Shown piece by piece: positions 1 to 10,448 of a DNA stretch of 64,000 nt (position 1 is its first letter; every line of letters begins with the position of its first letter). The position numbers and the translations under genes were made by a program. The notes beneath the pieces were generated by a model. That model did no database searches. It had not been told where the DNA came from and was given only the letters and a program-made list of their open reading frames with translations. Source of the DNA: an uncultured Chromatiaceae bacterium (GTDB lineage Bacteria; Pseudomonadota; Gammaproteobacteria; Tenderiales; Tenderiaceae); contig CALZIO010000008.1 of the NCBI GenBank assembly GCA_945787785.1, forward strand, positions 1-64,000, given 5' to 3'.

Positions 1-158
1 TCCACGTATAACGTATGGCCCCACATCATATGATATTCATTGATTACAACTAAACTAATGCCCACTTTCGCGACATTCCTGCCGTTCCAAGTGGCTGGGT
101 TTAATGGCTCTGATGGGCACAACCCGGTCAACCCCTAATCTGACACAACGAAAAACTT

Positions 159-269
159 CTATTGATCTTCGTCTTTGCTGACTTTTTTCTCCTGTTTGGC
201 CAGCACCCAGACGAAGATGCCGATGAGTAGCGCAATCACGCCGATTTCGATAATTACTAAAAATTCCAT
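159..269 (-). CDS. Small single-TM protein, 36 aa (MEFLVIIEIGVIALLIGIFVWVLAKQEKKVSKDEDQ)
   Basis: Read from the reverse strand; ATG at 269, TAG at 159-161, AGGAA ribosome-binding site upstream, one hydrophobic helix then a charged tail. Below the ORF-track size cutoff. Confidence 0.6.
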   Translation of the reverse strand: MEFLVIIEIGVIALLIGIFVWVLAKQEKKVSKDEDQ

Positions 270-405
270 AGTCAGTTCCTGCGTAACTATTTATAGAGTA
301 TTCATGGGTCTTTAGAGAGATGTAAAGGCGTGTAAGTGGTGAATAAGCCGCTCAGTTCAAATATTTCTGTCGTATCATTAACGATGGCTACAATTAAACT
401 ACTTT

Positions 406-1524
406 TCAGTTGGGTTCGAGTCGCATCAGTCTGCCGTCATCTGCATCAGTCAATAGATAGAGATAACCATCGGGGCCATCACGAACATCGCGAATCCGCC
501 CCAGCTCCCCTTTCAATAAACGTTCTTCCTTGATTATTTTGTTACCGTCGAGTTCGAGTCGCACCAGTAATTGAAACTTGAGTGAGCCAACAAACAAGTT
601 GTTGCGCCATTGCGGTAGTTTATCGCCAGTATAAAACGCCATGCCTGATGGAGCGATGGAAGGTGTCCAGTAGTAGAGTGGTTGTTCCATGCCTTCTTTA
701 TGAGTGCCTTCACCAATTTTTGTGCCGATCACATAGTTGACGCCATAGGTGATAACCGGCCAACCGTAATTTACACCTGGTTTGATTTTATTTATTTCAT
801 CACCCCCTTGCGGGCCATGTTCATGTTGCCATAGTTCGTTGGTGTCAGGGTGCAAGGTCATGCCTTGTGGGTTGCGGTGGCCATAACTATAAATTTCCGG
901 CTTGGCGTTTTTATTATTTGCAAATGGATTATCGTTAGGGATGCGGCCATCATCATGCAGGCGAATAACAGAACCGGCATGATCATCCAATCGTTGTGCC
1001 CGTGCTCGATCACCACGTTCACCGACAGTGATAAAAAGATAGTTGTTACGATCAAATACCAGCCGCGACCCAAAGTGTCTGCCGCCATGGCCTTTTGGGT
1101 CCATGCGAAAAATTACTTCGGTGTCCTTCAGTTTTATACCGTCTAGTTTGGCGCGAGCGACAGCGGTGCCAAGCCCGTCTGAGCCTGCCTCGCTATAGGA
1201 CAGATAGATCCAGCCATTGTTTTTATAATCAGGATGAATAGCAACATCGAGTAAGCCACCTTGTCCTTGTGCAGTGATATTGGGTAGCCCCTTAATCGGT
1301 GCGGGATTAAGCTTGCCTTGCTCAACTAAACGTAATCGCCCTGGACGTTCTGTTATAAGCATGCGGTCATCGGGTAAGAAGGCCATGCCCCAGGGGTGCT
1401 CCAGACCTGCCACAATGATGGTGGTTTTGAATGTCTGCGCAGTTTGTGCCTGGCCGCATGCAAATAGGATGGCTATGAAGAATAAGCCTAATATTTGCTT
1501 TTGAAATGAAAGAGAATGTCTCAT
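406..1524 (-). CDS. PQQ-dependent sugar dehydrogenase (glucose/sorbosone dehydrogenase family), lipoprotein
   Basis: GLEHPWGMAFLPDDRMLITERPGRLRL..., GHRNPQGM, EHGPQGGDEIN motifs; lipobox LFAC with the internal start MRHSLSF. Confidence 0.9.
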   Translation of the reverse strand: MRHSLSFQKQILGLFFIAILFACGQAQTAQTFKTTIIVAGLEHPWGMAFLPDDRMLITERPGRLRLVEQGKLNPAPIKGLPNITAQGQGGLLDVAIHPDYKNNGWIYLSYSEAGSDGLGTAVARAKLDGIKLKDTEVIFRMDPKGHGGRHFGSRLVFDRNNYLFITVGERGDRARAQRLDDHAGSVIRLHDDGRIPNDNPFANNKNAKPEIYSYGHRNPQGMTLHPDTNELWQHEHGPQGGDEINKIKPGVNYGWPVITYGVNYVIGTKIGEGTHKEGMEQPLYYWTPSIAPSGMAFYTGDKLPQWRNNLFVGSLKFQLLVRLELDGNKIIKEERLLKGELGRIRDVRDGPDGYLYLLTDADDGRLMRLEPN

Positions 1525-1625
1525 GCACAATAATAAAGTTGAATGAAAAATAGTAATGGCCAAAGTGTAGACTAAACTCTAACTACTATGAACATGAAGT
1601 TGAGACTATTGTACTGAATCTAATC

Positions 1626-2285
1626 ATGAAGAAAAAAGTTTTATGTCTGCACGGTTATGCCATGACCAAGGATTGGCTAGCTGAATGGTTAGCGCCGCTT
1701 GAAGTTGCGCTATCAGATAGAGTGAGCTTTATCTATCTTCAAGGACCGATCGAATGTCCGGAAGATGAGGTGCGTGCCATGGTCGCTCAGTTTCAGGTGG
1801 CAATGCCTGCGTCCCGTATAGGGCCGGGCTTGAACTGGTGTTGGTATCGGGCCACGAATAATAAACCTCCCGACTATCTAGGCCTGGGTGATACCTTGAG
1901 CGCGATCAGACAATATTGCCAGCGTCATGGGCCAATCGATGGTGTGCTTGGATGGAGCCAGGGTGCAGTGCTGACAGCGATTATGGCCGCCTATCAGCAA
2001 AATGTCCCAGACTATGATTTTGGATTTGATTGGGCAGTCATGTGCGGCGGCTTTCTCCCCGGTGATCCTGCTATAAAATCACTGTTTGATTCACCATTGG
2101 CCATTCCGAGTTTACATGTGGTGGGCAAGAAGGAGTCCGAGTTTATGCTGCAACGCGCTTCAAGATTGCATGCCGCTTTTCAGGGTGGGGAATGGCTTGA
2201 AACACCCGCTGGGCATGTGATGCCAATCAATTATCCAGACTATATGATGAAGATTGCTGACTGGATAACAAAGCGAGTTAGTTAG
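1626..2285 (+). CDS. FSH1-family serine hydrolase
   Basis: N-terminal VLCLHGYAMTKDW, nucleophile motif GWSQGA, C-terminal GHVMP. Confidence 0.8.
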   Translation: MKKKVLCLHGYAMTKDWLAEWLAPLEVALSDRVSFIYLQGPIECPEDEVRAMVAQFQVAMPASRIGPGLNWCWYRATNNKPPDYLGLGDTLSAIRQYCQRHGPIDGVLGWSQGAVLTAIMAAYQQNVPDYDFGFDWAVMCGGFLPGDPAIKSLFDSPLAIPSLHVVGKKESEFMLQRASRLHAAFQGGEWLETPAGHVMPINYPDYMMKIADWITKRVS

Positions 2286-2318
2286 CGTTTTATTACAGGC
2301 CCTGGTATAGGGGGCGTA

Positions 2319-3425
2319 TCATTCAACCAGGCAGTAATCGTCCGGTTCATCCATATCTACGCTGCCATCCTTACCCAAGCGTATTTTAAGCCCCAGGTTG
2401 TTACGCGACTCTGCATTGTTCAATGCTTCTTCGGCAGAGATCTTGCCTACCTCATAGAGGTCAAACAGTGCTTGATCAAAGGTCTGCATGCCTACGTCTT
2501 TGCCCTGTTCAATCGCAGCTGAGATATCGCTGATATGGCCTTTTTGAATCAGGTCGGAAATGTGGGGCGTATTGAGCATTACTTCCACGGCCGGCACCCG
2601 TTTTTTATCGACACCGATGACCAACCGTTGTGAAATAATTGCGCGCAGACTCAGAGACAGGTCCATGTGCAGTTGACGATGGACCTTTTCCGGAAAGAAA
2701 TTGATGATGCGTTCAAGTGTTTGTGAAGCATTGGTGGCATGCAGGGTCGAGAGACAAAGATGGCCGGTGTCAGCATAGGCCAATGACTGTTTCATGGTCT
2801 CCTGATCGCGGATCTCACCAATCATGATCACATCAGGTGCCTCGCGCATGGCACGTTTCAGGGCATTGGTATAAGAGTGCGTATCCAATCCCACTTCGCG
2901 CTGATTCACGATCGACTTCTGGTGCTGATGAATAAACTCGATTGGGTCCTCGATGGTAAGGATGTGCCCCGTTTTATGATGATTGCGATAGTTGATCATC
3001 GAGGCCAGGGTGGTGGACTTGCCCGAGCCGGTGGTGCCGACCACCAACACCAGGCCGCGTGGCTCCATAATAAGTTTATTCAGTATTGGCGGTAAGCTCA
3101 GGTTTTCAGTCGATTGGATTAGCGCCGTGATATAGCGAATGACAATAGAGACCTCACCGCGTTGGCGGAAAATGTTCACGCGAAAACGTCCGGTTGCCCT
3201 GGCAGATATAGCTAGATCCATTTCCAGGGTCTTTTCAAACTCCTGAATTTGTTCTTGTGACATGATGGAATAGGCCAGCTTCTTCACCGCGCCAGGTGGT
3301 AGCGAGTTATGCCCAAGGTGGGCAGTGGTGCCTTCTATTTTCATACAGGGAGGTGCGTTGGTGCTGAAAAACAGGTCGGACGCATTCTTCTCGACCATCA
3401 TTTTAAGAAAGGGCGTTATATCCAT
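2319..3425 (-). CDS. pilU: Type IV pilus twitching motility ATPase PilU/PilT family, PilU most likely
   Basis: Walker A GTTGSGKSTT, MREAPDVIMIGEIRDQETM, HATNASQTLERIINFFPE; PilU-type N-terminus ending FLKMMVEKNASDLFFS. Confidence 0.88.
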   Translation of the reverse strand: MDITPFLKMMVEKNASDLFFSTNAPPCMKIEGTTAHLGHNSLPPGAVKKLAYSIMSQEQIQEFEKTLEMDLAISARATGRFRVNIFRQRGEVSIVIRYITALIQSTENLSLPPILNKLIMEPRGLVLVVGTTGSGKSTTLASMINYRNHHKTGHILTIEDPIEFIHQHQKSIVNQREVGLDTHSYTNALKRAMREAPDVIMIGEIRDQETMKQSLAYADTGHLCLSTLHATNASQTLERIINFFPEKVHRQLHMDLSLSLRAIISQRLVIGVDKKRVPAVEVMLNTPHISDLIQKGHISDISAAIEQGKDVGMQTFDQALFDLYEVGKISAEEALNNAESRNNLGLKIRLGKDGSVDMDEPDDYCLVE

Positions 3426-3521
3426 ATTCTCTTTGTCAGCTTAAGCTGGGTACCATTTTTAAACTGGGTAAAGAAAATATCGATCTGCTACTGGATTGCT
3501 TTAATCCACTATCATTTCCAA

Positions 3522-4664
3522 CTAATTCAGTAGTGCAGGCACTTCCGTTGCGTGGCGTCCCGCTTCACTGGTGGCTTTGTTGCACAATACAAAGCCGCGT
3601 AGGGTTTTGCTGCGATCTATAAACCGGGCCCGCAACACATCTTCCTCATCCTCGATTTGCCATTCACCCTCAATCCCGGGTGGTGGTGGCAGCACAGAAA
3701 TAGGATAGGCAGGGGTCTTCAGGGTGACAGGCATGGCTGGATAGGTCACCGGCGTGGGATTATCTGCCAGGGTTTGCGCCAGGGCGCGAGTCCCCCGCAT
3801 CAGCGGATTGATATAAGGCAGCAGGTGGCCTTCGACCTCGGCGCAGTCACCCAGAGCATAGATGTCTTGGACTGATGTTTGTAGATAGCGGTCTACCACA
3901 ATACCGCGATTTACCTTCAGTCCGGCATCACTCGCCAATGTTGTGCGTGCCCTGAGACCAATGGCGGACAACACCACATCGGCATTAATCTGTTTTCCAT
4001 CTTCAAGTTCAAGCTCGAAATGCGTATCGCGTTTGCTCACCCGCGTCGCGGTGGTGCCACCGTGCCAGCGCACCCCTAATTGTTGCAGGGCTGCCAATAG
4101 TTTTTCGCTGACAATCTTGGGCAACAAGCTGCCCAGGGGCAGGGTGTTGCGGTCAATCAGGTCAACCTGATGGCCGCTGTTGGCCAGGTCATTGGCAAAT
4201 TCACAACCAATCAGGCCGCCACCCAGAATGGCGACATGATTCTTGTGTTCCAGCGCTTGACGAAAGCGCCGGTAGTCGTTCAGGTCGTTGACCGACAACA
4301 CCTGATCACTGTCACCCTCCAACGGGGGACGAAATGGATCTGCGCCAAGTGCCAGCACCAGCTTTGAATAGGACACGGTTTCGTTTTCGATTTGAAGCGT
4401 GTGTGCTTCGCTATCGATGGCCGAGACCCGCGTGTGGGTGCGGATCTCGGCGTTGAGTTGTTTTGCCATCGTGTCGGCATCGGCGCTGGCCAGTTCTGCC
4501 GCCGCCTTGTTTTTAGTCAGGGCGGTGGAGAGCATGGGTTTGGAGTAGGCGCGGCCGTCATCCGAGGTGATGATCAGCAATGGGCTGGTTTGCTCCAGCT
4601 TGCGAAACTCGCGCGCCACACCATAGCCGGCCAGGCCGGTACCGATAACAACGATTGCATCCAT
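3522..4664 (-). CDS. FAD-dependent rubredoxin reductase
   Basis: N-terminal Rossmann VIGTGLAGYGVARE, second GGGLIGCEFANDL, YALGDCAEV; adjacent to rubredoxin. Confidence 0.88.
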   Translation of the reverse strand: MDAIVVIGTGLAGYGVAREFRKLEQTSPLLIITSDDGRAYSKPMLSTALTKNKAAAELASADADTMAKQLNAEIRTHTRVSAIDSEAHTLQIENETVSYSKLVLALGADPFRPPLEGDSDQVLSVNDLNDYRRFRQALEHKNHVAILGGGLIGCEFANDLANSGHQVDLIDRNTLPLGSLLPKIVSEKLLAALQQLGVRWHGGTTATRVSKRDTHFELELEDGKQINADVVLSAIGLRARTTLASDAGLKVNRGIVVDRYLQTSVQDIYALGDCAEVEGHLLPYINPLMRGTRALAQTLADNPTPVTYPAMPVTLKTPAYPISVLPPPPGIEGEWQIEDEEDVLRARFIDRSKTLRGFVLCNKATSEAGRHATEVPALLN

Positions 4665-4666
4665 AT

Positions 4667-4831
4667 TTACACTTCAACCATTTCAAAGTCAGCTTTAGCT
4701 ACGCCGCAATCCGGGCAGCTCCAGTCATCCGGGATATCATTCCAGCTTGTGCCAGGTGCGATACCCTCATCCGGTAAACCATTTGCTTCATCATAGATGA
4801 AGCCACACACAACGCATTGCCACTTTTTCAT
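4667..4831 (-). CDS. Rubredoxin, 54 aa
   Basis: Reverse-strand translation [54 protein letters not shown] with two CxxC knuckles; missed by the ORF cutoff. Confidence 0.95.
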   Translation of the reverse strand: MKKWQCVVCGFIYDEANGLPDEGIAPGTSWNDIPDDWSCPDCGVAKADFEMVEV

Positions 4832-4872
4832 TTTTTGCTCCTTTTATCAACAGTTTAAAATTTAAATACGGA

Positions 4873-5349
4873 TTAGCTTTGGAGCTTGGCCAGAGTGTCA
4901 CGGTAGTGATTGGCATGGCGCTCTTCCACTTTGGTCAGCGCGGCAAAGCGCTTGGCTGCTTTTTCCAACGTGGCCGCGAACTGTTCGGCATGCTCTTTCG
5001 ACTCGGCTATCTGCTCATCGATCTCGGCCACCGCGGCGTGGTCTTTTTCTTCCAGTGCCGTGTGACGAAAAGACGGGTACATTTCAGTGTACTCATAGGT
5101 CTCACCTTCAATGGCCAACTCGAGCATCTTTGTTACCGACAAGCTTTCTTTGGGGTAGAGCAGATCCAGGTGACCAAAGGCGTGGGCAGTTTCCTGCACT
5201 GCCGTGTTTTCAAACACCTCGGCCACATCATCGGCGCCAAGCTGACGGCAAATTTTGGCGAAATATAGATACTTGCGGTTAGCCATGGACTCACCGGCAA
5301 AAGCTGCTTCGAGGTTGCTAATGGTTTTTGAAATTGTCTCGTTTGACAT
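4873..5349 (-). CDS. Rubrerythrin (ferritin-like diiron domain)
   Basis: FAGESMANRKYLYFA, AVQETAHAFGHL, EEKDHAAVAEI, VEERHANHY. Confidence 0.9.
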   Translation of the reverse strand: MSNETISKTISNLEAAFAGESMANRKYLYFAKICRQLGADDVAEVFENTAVQETAHAFGHLDLLYPKESLSVTKMLELAIEGETYEYTEMYPSFRHTALEEKDHAAVAEIDEQIAESKEHAEQFAATLEKAAKRFAALTKVEERHANHYRDTLAKLQS

Positions 5350-5461
5350 GTTGTTTCTCCTTGTTGGGTTGGTTGCTAGGTAACTGTGGAAGCATCTTAA
5401 GTCCTGAGGTAATATCGATCCAATGGATTAATTGAATATTAGTAATCGAAAAATACGATTT

Positions 5462-6364
5462 ATGAATCTGCCCTCCATTCGTCAGTTGCAGTACTTTCTC
5501 GCCGTGGCCGAACTGCGCCATTTCGGCCAGGCAGCCGAGCGCTGTTTTGTCACCCAGTCGACCCTGAGTTCTGGTATTCAGGAGCTGGAGAGCCTATTGG
5601 GGGTGCAGTTGTTTGAGCGCAGCAAGCGCAAGGTCATGCCTACGCCGCTGGGCTTGGCGCTGGTGGATAAGGCACGCCAGATCATCGAAATGAGTGCTGA
5701 GCTGGTGCAGCAGGCCCATGGCGGGCAGGGCACCCTGGTGGGCGACTTGCGGTTGGGGGTGATTCCCACTATCGGTCCGTTTTTGTTGCCACAGGTGTTG
5801 CCAGACATCAGGCAGCGCTATCCAGGGCTGAAGCTGCAGTTGATCGAGGATCAGACCAGCAGATTGATGGAACGCTTGCACAACGGCCAGATCGATTGCG
5901 CCATTCTGGCATTGCCTTATGACCTGGGCGGATTTGAGTTTGAAGTTTTTTGGCAGGAGATCTTTTATGTTGCCTTCCCACCCCAGCATGCGCTGAGTCG
6001 GGGTCGCGCGATTCCCTCTGCCAAACTGCCCCTGGATGAAATCATGCTGCTGGAAGAGGGGCATTGCATGCGTGATCAGGCCCTTAGTGCCTGTCATATC
6101 AAGGGCAAACAAAGTAAAGCTGCGCTGCAGGGCACCAGTCTTTACACCATGATTGAGATGGTGGCTGGTGGCCAGGGCATTACGTTTATCCCGGCGATGG
6201 CCTTGGATTCTGCCCTGGTGCAGCAAAGCGACATTCGCTTGCGGCCGTTGGCAGAAAAAGGGCCTCACCGTGAAATCGCCCTGGTTTGGCGGCCCACCTA
6301 TCAGCGCAAAGATGACATGAAGTTGCTGGCACAGGAGATGGGCTGCTTGGTGTCGAAGGCGTAA
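5462..6364 (+). CDS. oxyR: LysR-type hydrogen peroxide regulator OxyR
   Basis: LTTR HTH at N-terminus; EEGHCMRDQALSAC preserves the OxyR redox cysteine pair with 8 residues between; divergent from rubrerythrin. Confidence 0.88.
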   Translation: MNLPSIRQLQYFLAVAELRHFGQAAERCFVTQSTLSSGIQELESLLGVQLFERSKRKVMPTPLGLALVDKARQIIEMSAELVQQAHGGQGTLVGDLRLGVIPTIGPFLLPQVLPDIRQRYPGLKLQLIEDQTSRLMERLHNGQIDCAILALPYDLGGFEFEVFWQEIFYVAFPPQHALSRGRAIPSAKLPLDEIMLLEEGHCMRDQALSACHIKGKQSKAALQGTSLYTMIEMVAGGQGITFIPAMALDSALVQQSDIRLRPLAEKGPHREIALVWRPTYQRKDDMKLLAQEMGCLVSKA

Positions 6365-6380
6365 CCTGTCGCGGCCGTTT

Positions 6381-6815
6381 TTATTTGGGAGCTTTTTTGC
6401 TTTGACTGACAATAAAGAACAGGGTGCCCATGATGGCGCCGATGATCACTGAACCACTGAGGATAAACGCGACAAAAATAATTCCAGCCGCGTATAGATT
6501 GTAATCTTGTTTGAAGTTTGCGATGCGCGCGCCAATGATCACGGTGGGGACGAGCACGATAAGGAAGAGGCTATAGCGAATGAGGGTTTCTTTAAGTGCA
6601 GCTTTTATATTCGCTTCTGAGTTGATCTTGCGAAAGAGTTGTTCCAGCTGTTGTCTTTCTTCTGTAGTCACTTGTTCTTTCTGTGAAAGACTTTGATGCA
6701 GTGTTTCATACTCCTGCATAGCATCGGAGGCGTCGCTCTGTAACAACTGATGGGCAGCAAAGGCAAACAGGACGGCAATTAGAGCAACGATGATGAGTTT
6801 AATCTGCTCTGTCAT
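6381..6815 (-). CDS. Hypothetical membrane protein (three predicted TM segments)
   Basis: ORF of 144 aa with hydrophobic segments; convergent with oxyR. Confidence 0.55.
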   Translation of the reverse strand: MTEQIKLIIVALIAVLFAFAAHQLLQSDASDAMQEYETLHQSLSQKEQVTTEERQQLEQLFRKINSEANIKAALKETLIRYSLFLIVLVPTVIIGARIANFKQDYNLYAAGIIFVAFILSGSVIIGAIMGTLFFIVSQSKKAPK

Positions 6816-6874
6816 GGAGTCTGGCTTGTTATATCTGATGCGAATATTAAACAGTTAGTGGTAAGCGTTGGGGG

Positions 6875-7312
6875 TTATCTCCCTTTTTGAAAGCTGCGTA
6901 CCTTTTCGCGATAACCGATATGACATTCAGTGCAGCTTGTCGCTAGTGTGGAAAACTTCTCCAGCACCTCAAGGCGATCTTTTTTTTCGGCAGCTTTCAT
7001 CAGTTTTAGGGCGTTTTGGCGCACCTTGTCTTCATGAAGTTTGAAGGTGACGGCCTCCATCTCGAGTTTTTGCAATAGGGCTAGGCGCTTTTCCAGATCA
7101 GGGCCGGGTTGATAGGCGATATCCTCGGCAATATTCTCCACCTGCTTATAGTCTTCAACCATGATGCCAAACAGAATGTCTTGCATGTTGCTGACATTAT
7201 TCTGCATGACTTCACTATAGCCGCTATCAAAAATAACTTCTTCAGCTTGGCTGGCAGTGCTTAGCAGTAACAGCAACAGAATTGTGATTGATCCAGGTAA
7301 TTTATTTCGCAT
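6875..7312 (-). CDS. Periplasmic c-type cytochrome, C-terminal haem motif CTECH
   Basis: Signal peptide plus SCTECHIGYREKVR near the C-terminus. Confidence 0.7.
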   Translation of the reverse strand: MRNKLPGSITILLLLLLSTASQAEEVIFDSGYSEVMQNNVSNMQDILFGIMVEDYKQVENIAEDIAYQPGPDLEKRLALLQKLEMEAVTFKLHEDKVRQNALKLMKAAEKKDRLEVLEKFSTLATSCTECHIGYREKVRSFQKGR

Positions 7313-7601
7313 TTATCAAGCCCACCATGAAAAGTGTTGTGTGAGATTACTGTGTGTAAACCGCCTCTGGCGCTTCAATTTGTCAGTTCAATACGTTAAC
7401 AAAAAAACTCCATGAAGACGCGGCATCACCTAACCAGCCTGGTTCGTTGCGCCAGCCACCGAATTAGTTTGTCTGTAACCATTTGTAATTCATGAATTAA
7501 TTTAGGTGCGACATTATGCCACATTCCTCGAGTATTAATGTGTAAATAAGATAGCCGACATAAAAAATCACGATTCAGCCGTTTTAGTAGAGGAGATTTG
7601 A

Positions 7602-9452
7602 ATGCGTTGTTCACCAACCCAAGTGGCTGTTAAGGCCGCAGTGGCTTCTGTTTTGGTTTTTGGTTTGTCCGGATGTGGCAGTGATAGCACAACTGCTGTG
7701 CCAGCTATTGGCGCAAACGCTGCTCAAGCAACGATTAATGGCACTGCCATAGCGGGTGCGGTGACGGGTAGTGTGGTGGTGAGCGATGCGGATGGTAATG
7801 ACGTAGCAACAGGTAACGTAACAGACGGCACATTTTCGCTGACTCTGCCAATCAGTGAATTGGATGAGGTGCTGACTTTTATAGTCACGGGCAGTTACAC
7901 CGATGAGGTTTCCGGAGATACGGTCAACCTGAGTTCGGCAAATCCGCTTGCCTTGATCATGGCAGCGAACCAGTTCACGGCTGGCGATACCGGTAATGCA
8001 CCGGTGTCACCAGAGAGTACGGTGATTCACCACCTGGTGCGTCAGCACAACATGACCATGACCCAGGCGACGGCAGCATTTCAGAACGCCTTTGGTTATC
8101 AGCCCAATATGGCAGCAGTGCCGTTTGATCCGTCCACTACCGACAGTGCGACAGCGGCGGCTCGCCCACAAGCAGACAGGGATGCTGCCTTCCACGCCGG
8201 AGTATTCAGTCAGCTCGCTAACGACCTGAATCTGAGTGGTGATGATATTGCCGCCATGCTGGCAGCGCTGGCGGATGATTTGTCGGATGACAGCCTCGAT
8301 GGTGTTGATGGGACGAATGCTGCGGTGATGATTGGCAACGCAGCGGTGAATCTGAAAACCCTGCACGAAACCAATCCGCTATCGGCGCGTTTGTTGGCAG
8401 CCCACGGTGGATTTGCTGGCAGCAGCAACAACATAGCGGGTTTGTCGGCGCCAATTATGGGCCTGCCCGCAATTGCTTACGATCTGCCAGGGACCAGTAA
8501 AACAATCACCACTGCTTCAGGCAGGATGCTGACAGTGACGTTGGATAGCGCTGTAAATGTGCCCATTATGTCCGGCTTCTCGACCTCGCGCGTCAAACAT
8601 AAAATCACCCTTACGGATGCCGCGACTGGCGATCCGATTGATCTCAACAGCGACACCCATTTCAAGCAAGTGAGTCAGCACCCCTATATGCATATGCTGA
8701 GTGGGCATGATCACACCACACCTCATGGTCATGATGCTGATCTCAGCGAGGCGGCATCAGGTATCTATTATCTGGATAGCTATTACGTTATGGCTTCCCA
8801 GATGGGCATGGGTGACTCTGGCATGCCAATGGGTGTGTGGGATTACCCGGTTAACATCAGTGAAGATGTGGATGGCAACCCTGCAACGACTGACGACGTT
8901 GTCACCACATCGGTGATGTTTCATCCGCAGGTAAAGATGCCCATGGGTGGCAATACCTTCTTCTCTAAGGTCAGCAACGTAAACCATCAGTGGACCACCA
9001 TGATGGCGATGACCCAGCCGCGTCCCTACCGGGTTTGGTTACATGAGGTCAGCAATAATTCAAATAGCACTCATGACTTGAGCGTATTTGTTTCTACCCA
9101 AGACATTGGCAATATGAGCATGGGCTCAATGAGTGGCGGCCATAGCATGATGACATTTCCGGCGGCATATACCGGCCAGATGCTACACGGGTCTGCCAAT
9201 GATATGGGCATGCGTCCAGATGTGACATTGGCCTCGGTGACGCTTGACGTATCACTGGACGCTGGCGCCACCTGGCAGTCAATGACTGAGGACAATACAA
9301 ATCACGGTTTATTCACGATCACTGGTCTGGTCGGTTTGCAAACCACACAGCAGAACACGGTTAGTTTTCGCCTAACGGTCAATGATGGAACGGCTTCTGT
9401 CATGACAACAGCAGGTGGGGATGATGCAGCACTGATCTTTACCGCACCGTAG
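7602..9452 (+). CDS. Large lipoprotein with Met/His-rich segments
   Basis: Lipobox VFGLSGC; HPYMHMLSGHDHTTPHGHD, MASQMGMGDSGMPMG and MSMGSMSGGHSMM clusters. Confidence 0.7.
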   Translation: MRCSPTQVAVKAAVASVLVFGLSGCGSDSTTAVPAIGANAAQATINGTAIAGAVTGSVVVSDADGNDVATGNVTDGTFSLTLPISELDEVLTFIVTGSYTDEVSGDTVNLSSANPLALIMAANQFTAGDTGNAPVSPESTVIHHLVRQHNMTMTQATAAFQNAFGYQPNMAAVPFDPSTTDSATAAARPQADRDAAFHAGVFSQLANDLNLSGDDIAAMLAALADDLSDDSLDGVDGTNAAVMIGNAAVNLKTLHETNPLSARLLAAHGGFAGSSNNIAGLSAPIMGLPAIAYDLPGTSKTITTASGRMLTVTLDSAVNVPIMSGFSTSRVKHKITLTDAATGDPIDLNSDTHFKQVSQHPYMHMLSGHDHTTPHGHDADLSEAASGIYYLDSYYVMASQMGMGDSGMPMGVWDYPVNISEDVDGNPATTDDVVTTSVMFHPQVKMPMGGNTFFSKVSNVNHQWTTMMAMTQPRPYRVWLHEVSNNSNSTHDLSVFVSTQDIGNMSMGSMSGGHSMMTFPAAYTGQMLHGSANDMGMRPDVTLASVTLDVSLDAGATWQSMTEDNTNHGLFTITGLVGLQTTQQNTVSFRLTVNDGTASVMTTAGGDDAALIFTAP

Positions 9453-9455
9453 GCA

Positions 9456-10448
9456 ATGAAGTACCTCCCCCTTGAGTGGCGATCGCGTCTGCCCTCCCTT
9501 TTCATTACAGGCGCGATTTCCCTCCTTTTTTCCACTCAGCTCATGGCGGCATCATGTTGTGGTGGCAGTTCAGCGACATCACTGATCCTGCCCAAATTCT
9601 CCAAAGCCATGTTGGAAGCCAGTGTGGATTATGAAAAGTACGATGGCTTCTGGACCGGCGACGGCAGTTGGTCACCGGACCCACCCGGTTCGGATTTGAA
9701 TCAATATCGTCTGAATCTTGGTTATGGTCATCGCCTGGCGTCACGCTGGCAGGCGTCTATTTTGCTGCCTTATGTCTGGAACCAAAATCAGTACGCCAGT
9801 TTTGAGCGCAACACCTCAGGCCTTGGTGATGCCCAGATCTCTGTGTGGTATGAGCAGTTCGATAAGATTGCCTGTGTCTGGAAGGTAAAAAGCTGGAAAG
9901 ACCTGATCCCGGCAATCTACTGGGGTGGAACGCTGACCGTACCAACCGGCATATCGCCTTATGACAATGTTGAAGATAATTTTGATATCACAGGCCTGGG
10001 TTTGTATCGCCTCGATGCAAACTTTTTGGCAGACAAAACGATCTATCCCTGGAATGCCACCTTCAGCTTTAGTTATGGTAAATACTTATCGCGTTCTGTG
10101 AATCGCGAATATGGTAACTATGTTGAGCCCTATGAGCGGCAGCGTGGTGACCGTCTAAAAACATCACTGGCGTTTGGCTACACCTATTTTACCGGCAACA
10201 TGCAATCGATCACCGGCACCCTGGCATACACCTATCTGGATGAGGATCAGGGCGAGATCAATGGCGTAACTGACACAACATCAGGTTTGCGCAAGCAATC
10301 TGCTTCAGCAATCCTGGCCTGGGCCAGTGACGATCGCGACTGGATAACAAAACTTATCTGGAGTCATGCCTTTGATAGGGAAGGCTGGGGCAGAAATTTT
10401 CCGACCACCGATATCGTATCTATAGTGTTGAGTCATGTATTTCGTTAA
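9456..10448 (+). CDS. Predicted outer-membrane beta-barrel protein with mature N-terminal CCGG
   Basis: Signal peptide ending MAASCCGGSS; alternating aromatic strands (YRLNLGYGHRLASRWQASILLPYVWN). Confidence 0.65.
   Translation: MKYLPLEWRSRLPSLFITGAISLLFSTQLMAASCCGGSSATSLILPKFSKAMLEASVDYEKYDGFWTGDGSWSPDPPGSDLNQYRLNLGYGHRLASRWQASILLPYVWNQNQYASFERNTSGLGDAQISVWYEQFDKIACVWKVKSWKDLIPAIYWGGTLTVPTGISPYDNVEDNFDITGLGLYRLDANFLADKTIYPWNATFSFSYGKYLSRSVNREYGNYVEPYERQRGDRLKTSLAFGYTYFTGNMQSITGTLAYTYLDEDQGEINGVTDTTSGLRKQSASAILAWASDDRDWITKLIWSHAFDREGWGRNFPTTDIVSIVLSHVFR

Noticed and set aside
5594-6412. 272-aa ORF antisense to oxyR
   Set aside because: oxyR is clear on the other strand; the antisense product has no recognisable domain.
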